Shown: positions 1-9,764 of the stretch, one piece after another
How the letters are laid out: every line of letters starts with the position of its first letter
Position numbering within the stretch: position 1 is the first letter of the stretch
Source of the DNA: Portulaca oleracea
Lineage: Eukaryota; Streptophyta; Magnoliopsida; Caryophyllales; Portulacaceae
Reading direction: 5' to 3'
NCBI GenBank assembly: GCA_029582165.1
Contig: CM055892.1
Location: forward strand, 7,776,754-7,840,753
DNA: 64,000 nt
Position numbers and translations under genes: made by a program
Notes under the pieces: generated by a model
Databases searched by the model: none
Told to the model about the DNA's origin: nothing
What the model saw: only the letters and a program-made list of their open reading frames with translations

Positions 1-486
1 CGTCCCGCTTCTTTCGACCATTTTAGTTGCGGGAGCTCAATAACTCCCTTCTCTAACAAGTCATCGAGCATCCCTGACAAGTCCGAGTCTGGGAAAAGAT
101 ACTTCTTTTCTTGAAGTTCCTTTAGTGTAGGTCGCCTCCCTTCGATGTTCTTTGAAAAGGTGACTATTTTCCTTCCTGGTGTAGGCTTAGCAGAGATTCG
201 CACCGGTTCGCTTGTTGAAATAACCATTGACTCTACTTTTGGAGTCTTTGACCACTAGCCATTCCTCTTGTACTCACTGACACTGTTCCTCGATTCAGTT
301 GAAGACGTTGACATTCCTCAAAGACTTGCAATGGTTATCTCCATATCATACGCCTTAGTTGCCAACTCTTGAAAGGTTTTCGGCTTTGCCATCTTGAGCA
401 CGTATAGCAAATCCCAGTGCATACCTTGAGCGCACATATCAACGGCCGAAGCTTCGCTGAGGCGATACCTTGAGCGCACATATCGT
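1..486 (-). pseudogene. Tat-lineage gypsy gag/protease-linker fragment, cut by window edge
   Basis: Read on the minus strand this resembles the later part of gag and the gag-protease linker of the Tat element at 18590-19130. Recognisable stretches are RPTLKELQEKKYLFPDSDL, a DDLLEKGVIELP block and an MHWDLLYVL block. It has stops and frame changes, so it is broken. It ends near 486, where unrelated sequence begins, and runs off the left edge of the window. It is not part of the Tat copy at 2156-20893, because the solo LTR and flanking DNA lie between them. It may be the edge of a second Tat insertion outside the window. Confidence 0.75.
421..484. repeat. 20-bp direct repeat at the broken end of the gag fragment
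   Basis: ATACCTTGAGCGCACATATC occurs at 421-440 and again at 465-484, 44 bp apart. The second copy sits exactly where similarity to Tat gag stops. This looks like a local duplication formed during the rearrangement that truncated the element, for example by template slippage in end joining. Confidence 0.8.
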
Positions 487-1140
487 GTTCATTCACACCT
501 ACTTTTCTTCCTTATTTAGCTCTGATTTCTCTCTTTTTAAACCCTACATTCGTCCCCCCGTATTTCTTCCTTCACACCCACAAAGTCAAAAGTAACGCTT
601 CTTCTTCTTCTTCTTCTTCTTCTTCTTCTTCTTCTTCTTCTTCTTCTTTAATGGAGAAGAAGAACCCATATATGATGATGCCTACCACCCAACCCACGTT
701 TGAAATCAAATCGGTTGTGAGAAATTTGTTGTCTTTCGAACACAGAGAGATCGAGAGAGAGCAACAGTGAACGATAAGCGCAATGGTGAAGCAGAATGAT
801 GAAGAACATGGTCCTATGAGAAAGGGGCTTGAGGAGAGAGAAAGGGAAATTAGAGCTGGAGTTTGGTTTTCTAGATATGGTGGAAATGGAAGAGAGATCG
901 AAAAAGAGGAGAGGTAAGAGAGAGAGAGAAAGGGGCTTAATTGAGGAGAGAGAAAGGAAAAGGGGAAGGGTGAGTTGGACAATTAGAGCTGACTAGGCAC
1001 ATAATAAAACCCCACTCTCACTCCTCCGCCGTCACCTCAGTGCGCCACTGAGTTGTTTAGTTCTTAATTTGGTGGCGTGCTAGAGGAATCCAAGGAGCCC
1101 AAAGTTCAGATTATTCCGAAACAAATCTAAAGTTCATATT
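487..1140. other. No supported gene; low-complexity DNA
   Basis: The stretch holds a CTT microsatellite and purine-rich (GAGA) sequence. The only long open frame, on the minus strand, is a poly-Glu run generated by the microsatellite. At 1106-1140 begins a short AT-rich repeat (unit about 30 bp, containing AAATCTAAAGTTCA) that continues at 21703 on the far side of the nested insertion. Confidence 0.6.
598..648. repeat. (CTT)17 microsatellite
   Basis: Uninterrupted CTT trinucleotide run of about 17 units. Confidence 0.95.
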
Positions 1141-1557
1141 TGTAGACACCGGATTTTGTATTAGGATAAGTGTACAAGTCAAGCATAAAGAGAAAAGATG
1201 CTAGCATGAAAGAAAATTCAATGGGCCTTCCTCAATCAAAAGCTACCGGGCCAACCCACCATAAATAGCCTTCATTTTCCACCCTTTCAACATACATATG
1301 CCCACCATTTCGAATTCCATTTTTTCCACAAGTCTTGTTGGCCCTATTTCTTTTGATAAGAGTAAAGTACACATCATAAGCTTTCCAACGCTTTTTGAAT
1401 TGCCTCAATCGGAGTCCGGATGAAAGAGTTATGGTCGTTCGAAGTTGTACTTAGCCAGTTTCAAAATCTATGTGGGTTTTATTAATTCCCATGCCCAGAA
1501 ATCTGGCCCAATAAGCAAATCAGGCCCATAAGGCGCCTCCGGCCCAGGAAAGATATC

Positions 1558-1749
1558 AAAACCCGCCTGGGTTTAATACACAAGAGCGACGCGTCGTCGT
1601 TTTGGCCACGTCAGCGATCCGTGCCATGCAACTCTAAAACCCGCTTGGATTTTAATATTCTGGTGCCAAATTTGATTCCCATGCAATCCCTTGATAAAAG
1701 CCACGTGCATTGACTCTCCCATTGACCCTATAAAACCCACCTGGGTTTT
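1558..1749. promoter_or_regulatory. AAAACCC..GGGTTTT inverted-repeat sites in U3 of LTR1
   Basis: Three sites: 1558-1574 (AAACCC GCCT GGGTTT arms), 1636-1653 (AAAACCCGC..GGATTTT, imperfect) and 1732-1749 (AAAACCC ACCT GGGTTTT, perfect arms). Two more sites lie in the right block of the same LTR at 21332-21352 and 21409-21432. Spacers of 3-5 bp vary while the arms are kept. A role as protein-binding dyads is inferred. Confidence 0.5.
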
Positions 1750-1818
1750 GATCCGAGATGACTTGATCTTTGGGGTATGTCCCCTCCATTTTCCCTCCTA
1801 AACACTCACCCCTTCACC

Positions 1819-1826
1819 TATAAATA
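1819..1826 (+). promoter_or_regulatory. TATA box of LTR1
   Basis: TATAAATA followed by a C-rich tract and many CATTTCAC/CATC motifs, a usual setting for a plant LTR promoter. The palindromic sites at 1558-1749 lie 70-260 bp upstream. Confidence 0.5.
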
Positions 1827-2155
1827 CCCCCTCCATTTCACCCTCATTTCATCAACTATCATCCACTACACCCATACTCTACTTAAATTCTTTCTCAAAA
1901 TCCTATTATCCATACTCTCTCTAATTCTCATTTCATCCACTACCACCATTATTATCACCCAAACTCTCTCAAAATTCCATCATCCATTTTCCTCTCTAAT
2001 CCTCTCATAATCGCTTTTATCATATCCATATCATCATCCTTATACCATCCTTATAAACCATTTACATACTACCATCCAAGCCACAAGTCAAGGTCAAGTC
2101 AAGGGGTCAATTTCCATCTCATCCATCACCTTTAAACAAGGTTCATTTATCATTG

Positions 2156-2707
2156 TGTAACCACAAATTTTCGAGTCTAAAATAAATAAAGACAAGAAAA
2201 TAATGGACAAATATAATTTTTGTATTTACATTCAAAGAATGGGTATAATCTCTATATTTTTTTGTTACGACGCAACAAAAAGAATGAACTCCTCTGATTC
2301 AATCTCCAAATGTTTGACTTGATGAAAGACAGGAACAACTTTAATCTTCACCGAGTCTTGTGAATTTGATCTCTAGAGCAACGACACTTTGATGTGTCTG
2401 TTGTTGGAGTCTAGAGAGAATGTGCTTTTTTTTTATCAATTTTTTTCGACCCCTTTAATGAAGGAATACCTCTATATTTATAGAGAATATTATCTTGTAG
2501 TTGGGTCTTTGACTTGGTCTTCTTGGGCTGTTGACCGGGCCTGTAGATAAAGTTGACTTGGTAGTCCATTTGAGTTGGTAAATTTGACGGTTGACTTTCA
2601 TTTACTGGCTTTTGATTTGGGCCTAATAAATTTAATTAATTAATCAAGCTAACCCAATTGGTTAATTAAAATATTATTATTATTATTTTATATTTTTAGT
2701 GCCTACA
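2156..2707 (-). repeat. Tat element 3' LTR
   Basis: Plus-strand ends are TGTAACCACA and GTGCCTACA. It matches 20321-20893 along its length. A TATA box (TATAAATA on the minus strand) lies at 2475-2482. The adjoining sequence CTTGAAGGGGCAATT (minus strand, just beyond 2707) is the likely polypurine tract. Confidence 0.9.
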
Positions 2708-3767
2708 AATTGCCCCTTCAAGACGAGGTCGGGCATAATGTCAAGTGTATGAGCACGATCGTCGTCTCGATGTTTTTTTTTAAAAAAAAATGTCTAGATG
2801 AACAATTGATTTGGCTTCTTGTCTTTGAAATTCAATGACGGTTGTCTGGCTTTAGCAACTTATGCACTCAGTGTTGGCAGAGGAACAATTTGTGCTTGTT
2901 ATCTCATATCCAACGTTTATCTTCAATGCATGTGAAATTTTTTTTGTTGGGTTCACTGCCTCCTAATTAAAGAAAAATATTTCTCCTTTAATAGGTATGA
3001 GATATTTGGTCAAATAATAAACTTATGGCAAGCTTGTCAAGGTTTGATTTCCACCCTTGAAAATTATATCATGTTCTAAGTTAACACAATACCTTCTTTT
3101 CTCCTTTTTTTTCTGCCATAATTTTCTTCCAGTATTTGGAAATAGTATCAGTAACTTTTCCTAATTTCAACCATGTGTATATTATCAAGATCATCCTTCT
3201 AGCCACTTTTACTATCCCCAACCTTTTGGCAAGATATTCATCTTTGGGGAACAAATTATGGATAAGTATAAATATCTGACTCAATTCCTGGACCAATTGA
3301 CTCACACAGTACCTCTTGATTTTACCAGAGCTTGTCGTGAACAATAATCTGCTGTTGCTCTCAACAAACTGTTGCTCTCAACAAATTTTTCCCAACGTAC
3401 GGTAACTCTCCGCCTTCTTCAATGTTCAGCTCAATATACTCAACTTTTTTCCAAAGACTGATTTCTCCTTTTTTTATTATTTTTTTTAGACGCATATTCC
3501 GTCTCTTTTACGAGTAGAATCGCAGCACCCAACTTGGTATAACTTTGCCCTCTCTGACGCGTTTGTGTGTTGCTTAAGAGCAAAAGAAAACGCAGGCAGA
3601 GGTAAAGCTCTTCTTAATATTTTTTTTTTGTTTCAAAAAATCTGGAATAGACATGTCTGACTTTGCATTTTTATCTCCATAACGCACTTGCAAATATGGC
3701 ATCTCTTCATTCTCTATATTCTCATCCATTCATTTGCTCTGAATATGCATACTCTGTTTTGGAAGAC
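2708..3767 (-). other. Tat element 3' non-coding region, part 1
   Basis: No gene seen. This AT-rich sequence lies between the 3' LTR and element A. The short minus-strand frame at 3081-3344 has no recognisable domain. The sequence continues at 7838 beyond element A. Confidence 0.6.
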
Positions 3768-3772
3768 AGCAA

Positions 3773-4761
3773 TGATGCATAATGAGACCAAGGAACAATC
3801 TCATTACACAAAATCTAAGGATCTTTAAAAACGAAGATAGGAATCCTCTATCTCAAAGTTCCAAAGAACCAAAAATGGCATAGAAATGGATGAAAAAGGA
3901 TGGAAAGAACTACGAAAGATGGTTACCAAATAGATGGAAACAATGAACAAATGAATGACGAATGAACGAGTGAACGAATGGACGAATGTTGAATGATGAA
4001 TGATGATGACGAATGAATGTTTGGACGTGAATGATGAAGAACTCACGTTTCTTGATGAATGCTTGATGAATTCTTGATGAATTCTTGATGAAGCACTCGA
4101 AAATGGATGATAATGGACGATTGGTAGATGGATAGTTGATGGCTTTTGAAGATTCTTTGAAGGATACAGATTCACCACCTCCAAGAATACTCCAATTCCT
4201 TCCTTTCACCACTAAGGATGCCAACCTTAGCTAGAAGAAGGGATATTTCGAATCCCACAAAAGAGAAACGAAAACACCTAGCACAAATGCTAGAGAGAAC
4301 ACATCATGTGTTTGAAAAATTCAATGTGAATGACTTGAATGAATTGAATGAATTACAAGCACCTAGGAGGGGTATTTATAGCTACAACCCACCCCTTAGG
4401 CGTCACCTAGCTTCAAGAAAAGACCCCTTAAGGGCTTACATCATTCATCCTAATGCTTACATCATAAAGAAAACAATATACTAAACTATATTACAAATAT
4501 GAATAACTCCTTGGATTCTCATCCAAATTCAAAGATTCTTGAACCATATGAAAGCTCTTGGAATGTAGAATAATCCCTTCTAGGATGACTTCTATGATAG
4601 CTTCACGGTCCTTGAATTAAGGAGCAAAAATATACGATCACACGAGTTGATCCCTTCCAAGTAGAGAGATAAATGAGAGACTTGAACTCTTCTACCTTCT
4701 AGGTGAGTATTAGATGTCTCCATGTTTGACCTTGATGCATAAGGCCATCAATTATGCATCA
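3773..4761 (-). repeat. Element A 3' LTR (989 bp)
   Basis: This copy matches the related LTRs of element C better than its partner at 6846-7832 does, so it keeps the ancestral state. TATA box on the minus strand at 4373-4380. The polypurine tract CAACCGGGGGTGTA (minus strand) abuts it at about 4762-4775. Confidence 0.9.
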
Positions 4762-5750
4762 TACACCCCCGGTTGAAAAAGTTTGTCCTCAAACTTGGAA
4801 AATCAACTCGCTTGCCTTTTCACAAAAGACTTTCTTCTTGAAAGCTTTGAAGTCATCGAGATCCCTTTGATGAACTTCTTAAACTTTCCTCCAATGATTC
4901 TCCGAACACCATAAGACTTGGATTGCGTTTCTTCACCGTGAACGTGGGTTGTTCACGTAGCTTCTACCTCCCAAGTCTATTCTTACCACCTTACCCTTGT
5001 CACTTAGCATGAAACAATGTACCTTGATGACTCGGCGATTTCTTTCTTTCGAATACTTGGCCTTTCAACCAAGTGATCTAAGTAGATAGATCTTGGATGC
5101 TCATGGAAGATACGCTTCATAGGAAGATTCAAGATGTGATGGATACTGATCCGTTTCATTCTTCTCCAAATGTGTAAGAATAGGATCCTTATATTCTTTA
5201 TACCCTCGATACTCCTTCATGATCGACACAAGATGGCTTTCTTCCTTCTTAGGCGCGTGGTATAAGATGGAAGTAGAGATGCTTCAAGAGGCATGATATT
5301 CCTATCAAGCAACTTTGGTCCTTCCAACAAAGTATGACAAGAATCAATAGGAGTAATTTTGCAATATAATGAATCTTTGCAAAATTTGTAAAAGAAAAGA
5401 CTTACTAAACATCTTGGATTGAAATGAATGAACTCATGGCTTAACCTTGCGTAAGGACAACAATATACCCATAAGAGGCACTACTTTCCTTTTCTTGGTT
5501 CAATGAACATATTTCCCTTTGTTGGTATAAGGAGAGATCTTGATCTCTCTTTTTGGATGTTCATACGCCACACTTTATTCCTTTTTCAGAAGACACTTTT
5601 CCACTTGCTCCTCCTATACCTTTTCTTCCTCTTTATTCACCTTCTCATGCGACATTCCCAATTTCTTCTTCCTTTGCATTAACCTTAAATTCTTCTCCTT
5701 TCATATTAACGCCAACTTCCTCTTCCTTTTCCTCCTCAAATGGTTTGTTA
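4762..5750 (-). other. Element A internal remnant between gag and 3' LTR
   Basis: No open frame of note. Around 5080-5190 the minus strand is similar to the post-protease region of element C (about 50180-50310). Around 5310-5430 it is similar to part of element B (about 25140-25260). It is therefore a collapsed mosaic of family sequence. Confidence 0.6.
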
Positions 5751-6514
5751 TCATGTGCTTGGCACCCTACCAAGGCACTTCTTTCTTGTTAGGACACTCG
5801 ATTCAATGTGACCTAAACTTTGGCAATGATAACAACTCCTTGGGGCTAGTGGCGTTGGTTCTTGGACGGGGTTTGGGAATGGATGAGGGTTGATCTTGTG
5901 GAGGTTGTTTTGTGGAGTGATGGGCAATAGGTTTGGGACGACTATGGGGCTTGATTTGAATGCCCTTGGCGTGATGTTGTGTGGTTGATTTGGAAGGTTT
6001 GTGACGTGTGTGTGTTTCATCCTAAGCTCTTACTCTTTGCTCGTTCTTCACAATCACGAGCTAAAAAGCTTAACTCCTCCAAACTAAAGTGAGGTTGATC
6101 TATAACAACACGCTGAATATAGTCATTAAGACCAAGAAAGTAGTATACCAAAATGCGTGGATCATCCTCCTTAAGGCCATTCTTCCACAATTGCCACTTG
6201 AACTCTATTGTATAATCAAATACATCCATACTCCCTTGCTCAATTCCTTCAGGATTGTTGATGGAGTCACTTTTATAATCGGATCGCAAGAAATCTTCTT
6301 GAACTTTCTTCCCATTCTTTTTGTTGGGATGTTTACTCCCGGCATAAGGTGCTTCATTTTCAACCTTAAAAGAGTGAACCACACGTGATCTTGCGCTTCT
6401 TGACCCTTTTGAAAGAATCCCACATTCTTCCATTTGCTTTTCAAGATCATTGATTTGTTGCTCCAAGCATTGTAGCTCACGTTGGGAATTCTTGCCGGAC
6501 CTTTTGCAATCCAT
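5751..6514 (-). pseudogene. Element A gag (broken, with degenerate zinc knuckle)
   Basis: A 165-codon frame (6514-6017) starts MDCKRSGKNSQ and has an N-terminal coiled-coil-like stretch (LQCLEQQINDLEKQMEE). It then carries the C-terminal half of a retrotransposon gag (YTIEFKWQLWK .. LVYYFLGLNDYI). It is homologous to the first ~165 residues of the element B protein. A frame change near 6017 leads to a Pro-rich linker and CYHCQSLGH at about 5830-5860. This is a CX2CX4H zinc knuckle whose final Cys is lost. The central gag core present in element C is missing here. Confidence 0.8.
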
Positions 6515-6829
6515 TAGAACCTATCTTGATTCAAAAAGATCACAAAAAACTCATGGTAGGAAGGTTAGCACGAATGGGACGTGGGTATGGGACGGATTTG
6601 GGTAGGCTTGTGTTTAGTTTTTGGGTTCTTTGTGGAGCTTGGGGTTCTTTATGAGTTCTTGATGGGTTCTTGATGAGTTCTTGGAAGAACTATCAAGGGG
6701 AAACGTGTGATGGAGAGATGATGGGGAATATTTTGTGATGGACGTGTGAGGGAAACGTGTGTGGAATGGAAAGATTGTAAAAGATTGGAGAAAGATTGTT
6801 TCAAGAACTAAGAGATTCAAACTCCTTAG

Positions 6830-6841
6830 CTCTGATACCAA
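6830..6841 (-). promoter_or_regulatory. Element A primer binding site (initiator tRNA-Met)
   Basis: The minus strand reads TGGTATCAGAGC, the standard complement of the 3' end of plant initiator tRNA-Met. It lies 4 nt inside the 5' LTR border. Confidence 0.85.
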
Positions 6842-6845
6842 ATTT

Positions 6846-7832
6846 GATGCATAATGAGACCAAGGAACAATCTCATTACACAAAATCTAAGGATCTTTAA
6901 AAACGAAGATAGGAATCCTCTATCTCAAAGTTCCAAAGAACCAAAAATGGCATAGAAATGGATGAAATAGGTTGGAATGAACTTCTAAAGATTTTTACCA
7001 TATAGATGGTAACATTTAACAAATGAATGACGAATGAACGAGTGAACGAATGGACGAATGTTGAATGATGAATGATGATGAAGAATGAATGTTTGTACGT
7101 GATTGATGAAGATCTCACGTTTATTGATGAATGATTTATGAATTCTTTATGATTTCTTGATGAAGCACTAGTAAATGGATGATAATGGACGAGTGGTAGA
7201 TGGATAGTTGATGGCTTTTGAAGATTCTTTGAAGGATACAGATTCACCACCTCCAAGAATACTCCAATTCCTTCCTTTCACCACTAAGGATGCCAACCTT
7301 AGCTAGAAGAAGGGATATTTCGAATCCCACAAAAGAGAACGAAACACCTAGCACAAATGCTAGAGAGAACACATCATGTGTTTGAAAAATTCAATGTGAA
7401 TGACTTGAATGAATTGAATGAATTACAAGCACCTAGGAGGGGGTATTTATAGCTACAACCCACCCCTTAGGCGTCACCTAGCTTCAAGAAAAGACCCCTT
7501 AAGGGCTTACATCATTCATCCTAATGCTTACATCATAAAGAAAACAATATACTAAACTATATTACAAATATGAATAACTCCTTGGATTCTCATCCAAATT
7601 CAAAGATTCTTGAACCATATGAAAGCTCTTGGAATGTAGAATAATCCCTTCTAGGATGACTTCTATGATAGCTTCACGGTCCTTGAATTAAGGAGCAAAA
7701 ATATACGATCACACGAGTTGATCCCTTCCAAGTAGAGAGATAAATGAGAGACTTGAACTCTTCTACCTTCTAGGTGAGTATTAGATGTCTCCATGTTTGA
7801 CCTTGATGCATAAGGCCATCAATTATGCATCA
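6846..7832 (-). repeat. Element A 5' LTR (987 bp) with mutation cluster
   Basis: It differs from 3773-4761 by 23 substitutions, all between 6968 and 7193 and all transversions, plus about three single-base indels elsewhere. Minus-strand TATA box at 7444-7451. The cluster is described in the findings. Confidence 0.9.
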
Positions 7833-7837
7833 AGCAA

Positions 7838-9081
7838 TGTTTGCTTGAGTTGAGTAGACGATAGTACCAAATTTCTAAAATTCTCCATCTAATCAATCAA
7901 ACGAATGATATGAAGAGTAAGAGAGTATAGAGAAAGGTTTTCAATTAGTAACGAGGGACTACTACTTTACTCCTCTCAAGTGATATAAGGTTGATGAAAT
8001 AAATAGGAAAGTGAAAAGCTACACCTGATTTCTTTGTCTCTTTTTCCCACATAATTATGTATAGATACATATCCCTTTATTCTCTTTCTTTGACTTCGTC
8101 GAGGTGGAGCACTAAATTAATACTCCTTTTTTTTTCCTTTATTTGTATTTGGGACTCCCACCTAAGGATGCCATCATTCATCATTTTTACCGGGTTCTTT
8201 GGGTTGGGTCATTTTCTTTGCGTAGAGAGAAACATACAAATGAAATAATCAAATAACAAATGACCAAAACAAAACCCTAACACTGTCACTCACTCACTCT
8301 TTCAGTGAACCCTCAAACTCTGCAGTCGCGCCGCTCTCCTCTCTTTCAGTAAAATAGTGTATTATTGTCCAAGGTCAAAGTTCAGCGCATTATTTTCCAA
8401 TACCCTAAAAGTTCAGTATATTAGCATCCCAAAACCCTATATATTTCATAAGTGCTGCTATTCGTGGATTGTTGACGTTAACCGCATAATACTTGTAGAC
8501 TTGAAAATTGCCAAATCTTGTCCTTTAGGTGTATAGTAATATGTCTATATAACTATGACATATCGTGGTGGTCGAACTTGGAATAGAATGGTATATTACA
8601 CAGGTATCTTTGACTAATTATAATCAATTTTATTAGTTGTAAGTGACTGAGAAAAAGGGCGGTCATGACCCGTAAACCCGACCCAAACCGCCCGAAACCG
8701 GAATACACCCGACCCGTATTTACCCGAACCCGAAATACACCCGACCCGTATTTACCCGAATCCGATATACGACCGACCCGTAACCCGCCCGGCCGCCCGT
8801 ATTGACAGGTCTACGTACCAACGCTTCCTATCAATGCATGTGGGTTTGTTCATCTATTACTTCTTTTTTTTTATACGAAAATCCAAACTGCGCTTTTCTT
8901 TTTTACATCCATAAAGTTGACTAGTACTTGATCTTGGCGGCGATTAGGTTTTGTCCTAAATAATTAGTACCAACTATATTATTCGGTAATTCATTTTGCA
9001 CTTTATCTTCGAAACCTTTTGAATGGGAGACTCCTTTTTTTTCTCTGTGGGTTTTGTCTCAATTATTTTGTAGGCGTCGAG
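7838..9081 (-). other. Tat element 3' non-coding region, part 2
   Basis: No gene seen. It contains the C-rich short repeat at 8676-8796 and ends at the 93-bp tandem array. The small plus-strand frame at 8057-8248 has no domain. Confidence 0.55.
8676..8796. repeat. CCCGACCCGTATTTACCCGAA minisatellite-like repeat
   Basis: About three imperfect copies of a 32-33 bp unit built from CCCGACCCGTATTTACCCGAA and AATACA. The wording resembles the internal CCGACCCG-rich parts of hAT-type MITEs. No terminal repeats could be fixed. Confidence 0.6.
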
Positions 9082-9680
9082 GACCGAGTACCGCCAAAGA
9101 CAAGGGTAACGGGCTTCACTTTTGCCCGATGAGTTTATCTTTCTTGGAGGTGATGAGTCGGATATTTTTTTGGAAGACCGAGTACCGCCAAAGACAAGGG
9201 TAACGGGCTCTATTTTGCGCGAGGAGTTTATTCTTGTTGGAGGCGATGAGTCGGATATTTTTAGGAAGACCGAGTACCGCCAAAGACAAGGGTAACGGGC
9301 TCCGCTTTTGCGCGAGGAGTTTATCCATGTTGGATGTGATGAGTCGGATATTTTTTTGGAAGACCGAGTACCGCCAAAGACAAGGGTAACGGGCTCCGCT
9401 TTTGCGCGAGGAGTTTATCCTTGTTGGAGGTGATGAGTCGGATATTTTTTGGAAGACCGAGTACCGCCAAAGACAAGGATAACGGGCTTTACTTTTGCGG
9501 AGGAGTTTATCCTTGTTGGAGGTGATGAGCCAGATATTTTTTGGAAGACTGAGTACCGCCAAAGACTAGGATAATGGGCTCCGCTTTTGCGCGGGGAGTT
9601 TATCCTTGTTGGAGGTGATGAGTCGGATATTTTTTAGAAGACCGAGTACCGCCAAAGACAAGGATAACAGGTTCCGCATG
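9082..9680. repeat. 93-bp tandem array in the Tat 3' region
   Basis: Unit starts (GACCGAGTACCGCC) fall at 9082, 9176, 9268, 9362, 9455, 9547 and 9640. This gives periods of 92-94 bp and about 6.4 copies. Because the usual unit is divisible by three, the minus strand stays open across about five units (9116-9562), but this is a by-product of the repeat. Tandem arrays in this position are a known feature of Tat-lineage elements and can seed satellites. The array ends just before the antisense gene at 9765. Confidence 0.93.
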
Positions 9681-9764
9681 ATCATTTATTTATTTAATAA
9701 TTTTGTTTGTTATTATTATGTTCAGGACTTTCACCCAACTATATTTTATCCTGTTGCAGGAACC

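Larger units (their letters stand above)
3773..7832 (-). mobile_element. Non-autonomous gypsy LTR element A, nested in the Tat element
   Basis: LTRs at 3773-4761 and 6846-7832 share ends TGATGCATAA..TTATGCATCA. The TSD AGCAA is perfect (3768-3772 and 7833-7837). A primer binding site matching initiator tRNA-Met (TGGTATCAGAGC on the minus strand, 6830-6841) lies 4 nt from the 5' LTR. The internal region is only ~2.1 kb, with a degraded gag and no RT, RNase H or integrase, so it would depend on another element for mobilisation. It belongs to the same family as element C (47292-51567) and is related to B (22212-27103). Confidence 0.93.

Noticed and set aside
572..982. 136-codon minus-strand frame with a long Glu run
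   Set aside because: The Glu run is the CTT microsatellite and the rest is purine-rich low complexity; no domain.
3825..4184. 119-codon frame in element A LTRs (also 6897-7256)
   Set aside because: It lies wholly in the LTR, is Ser/His/Phe-rich from ATGAATG repeats, and has no domain. The equal length in both copies reflects LTR identity.
9116..9562. 148-codon repetitive protein frame
   Set aside because: It is a by-product of the tandem repeat whose unit is a multiple of three; no start context or domain.
9082..9680. CRISPR-like array
   Set aside because: Units are contiguous 92-94 bp tandem repeats without unique spacers, in plant nuclear DNA.
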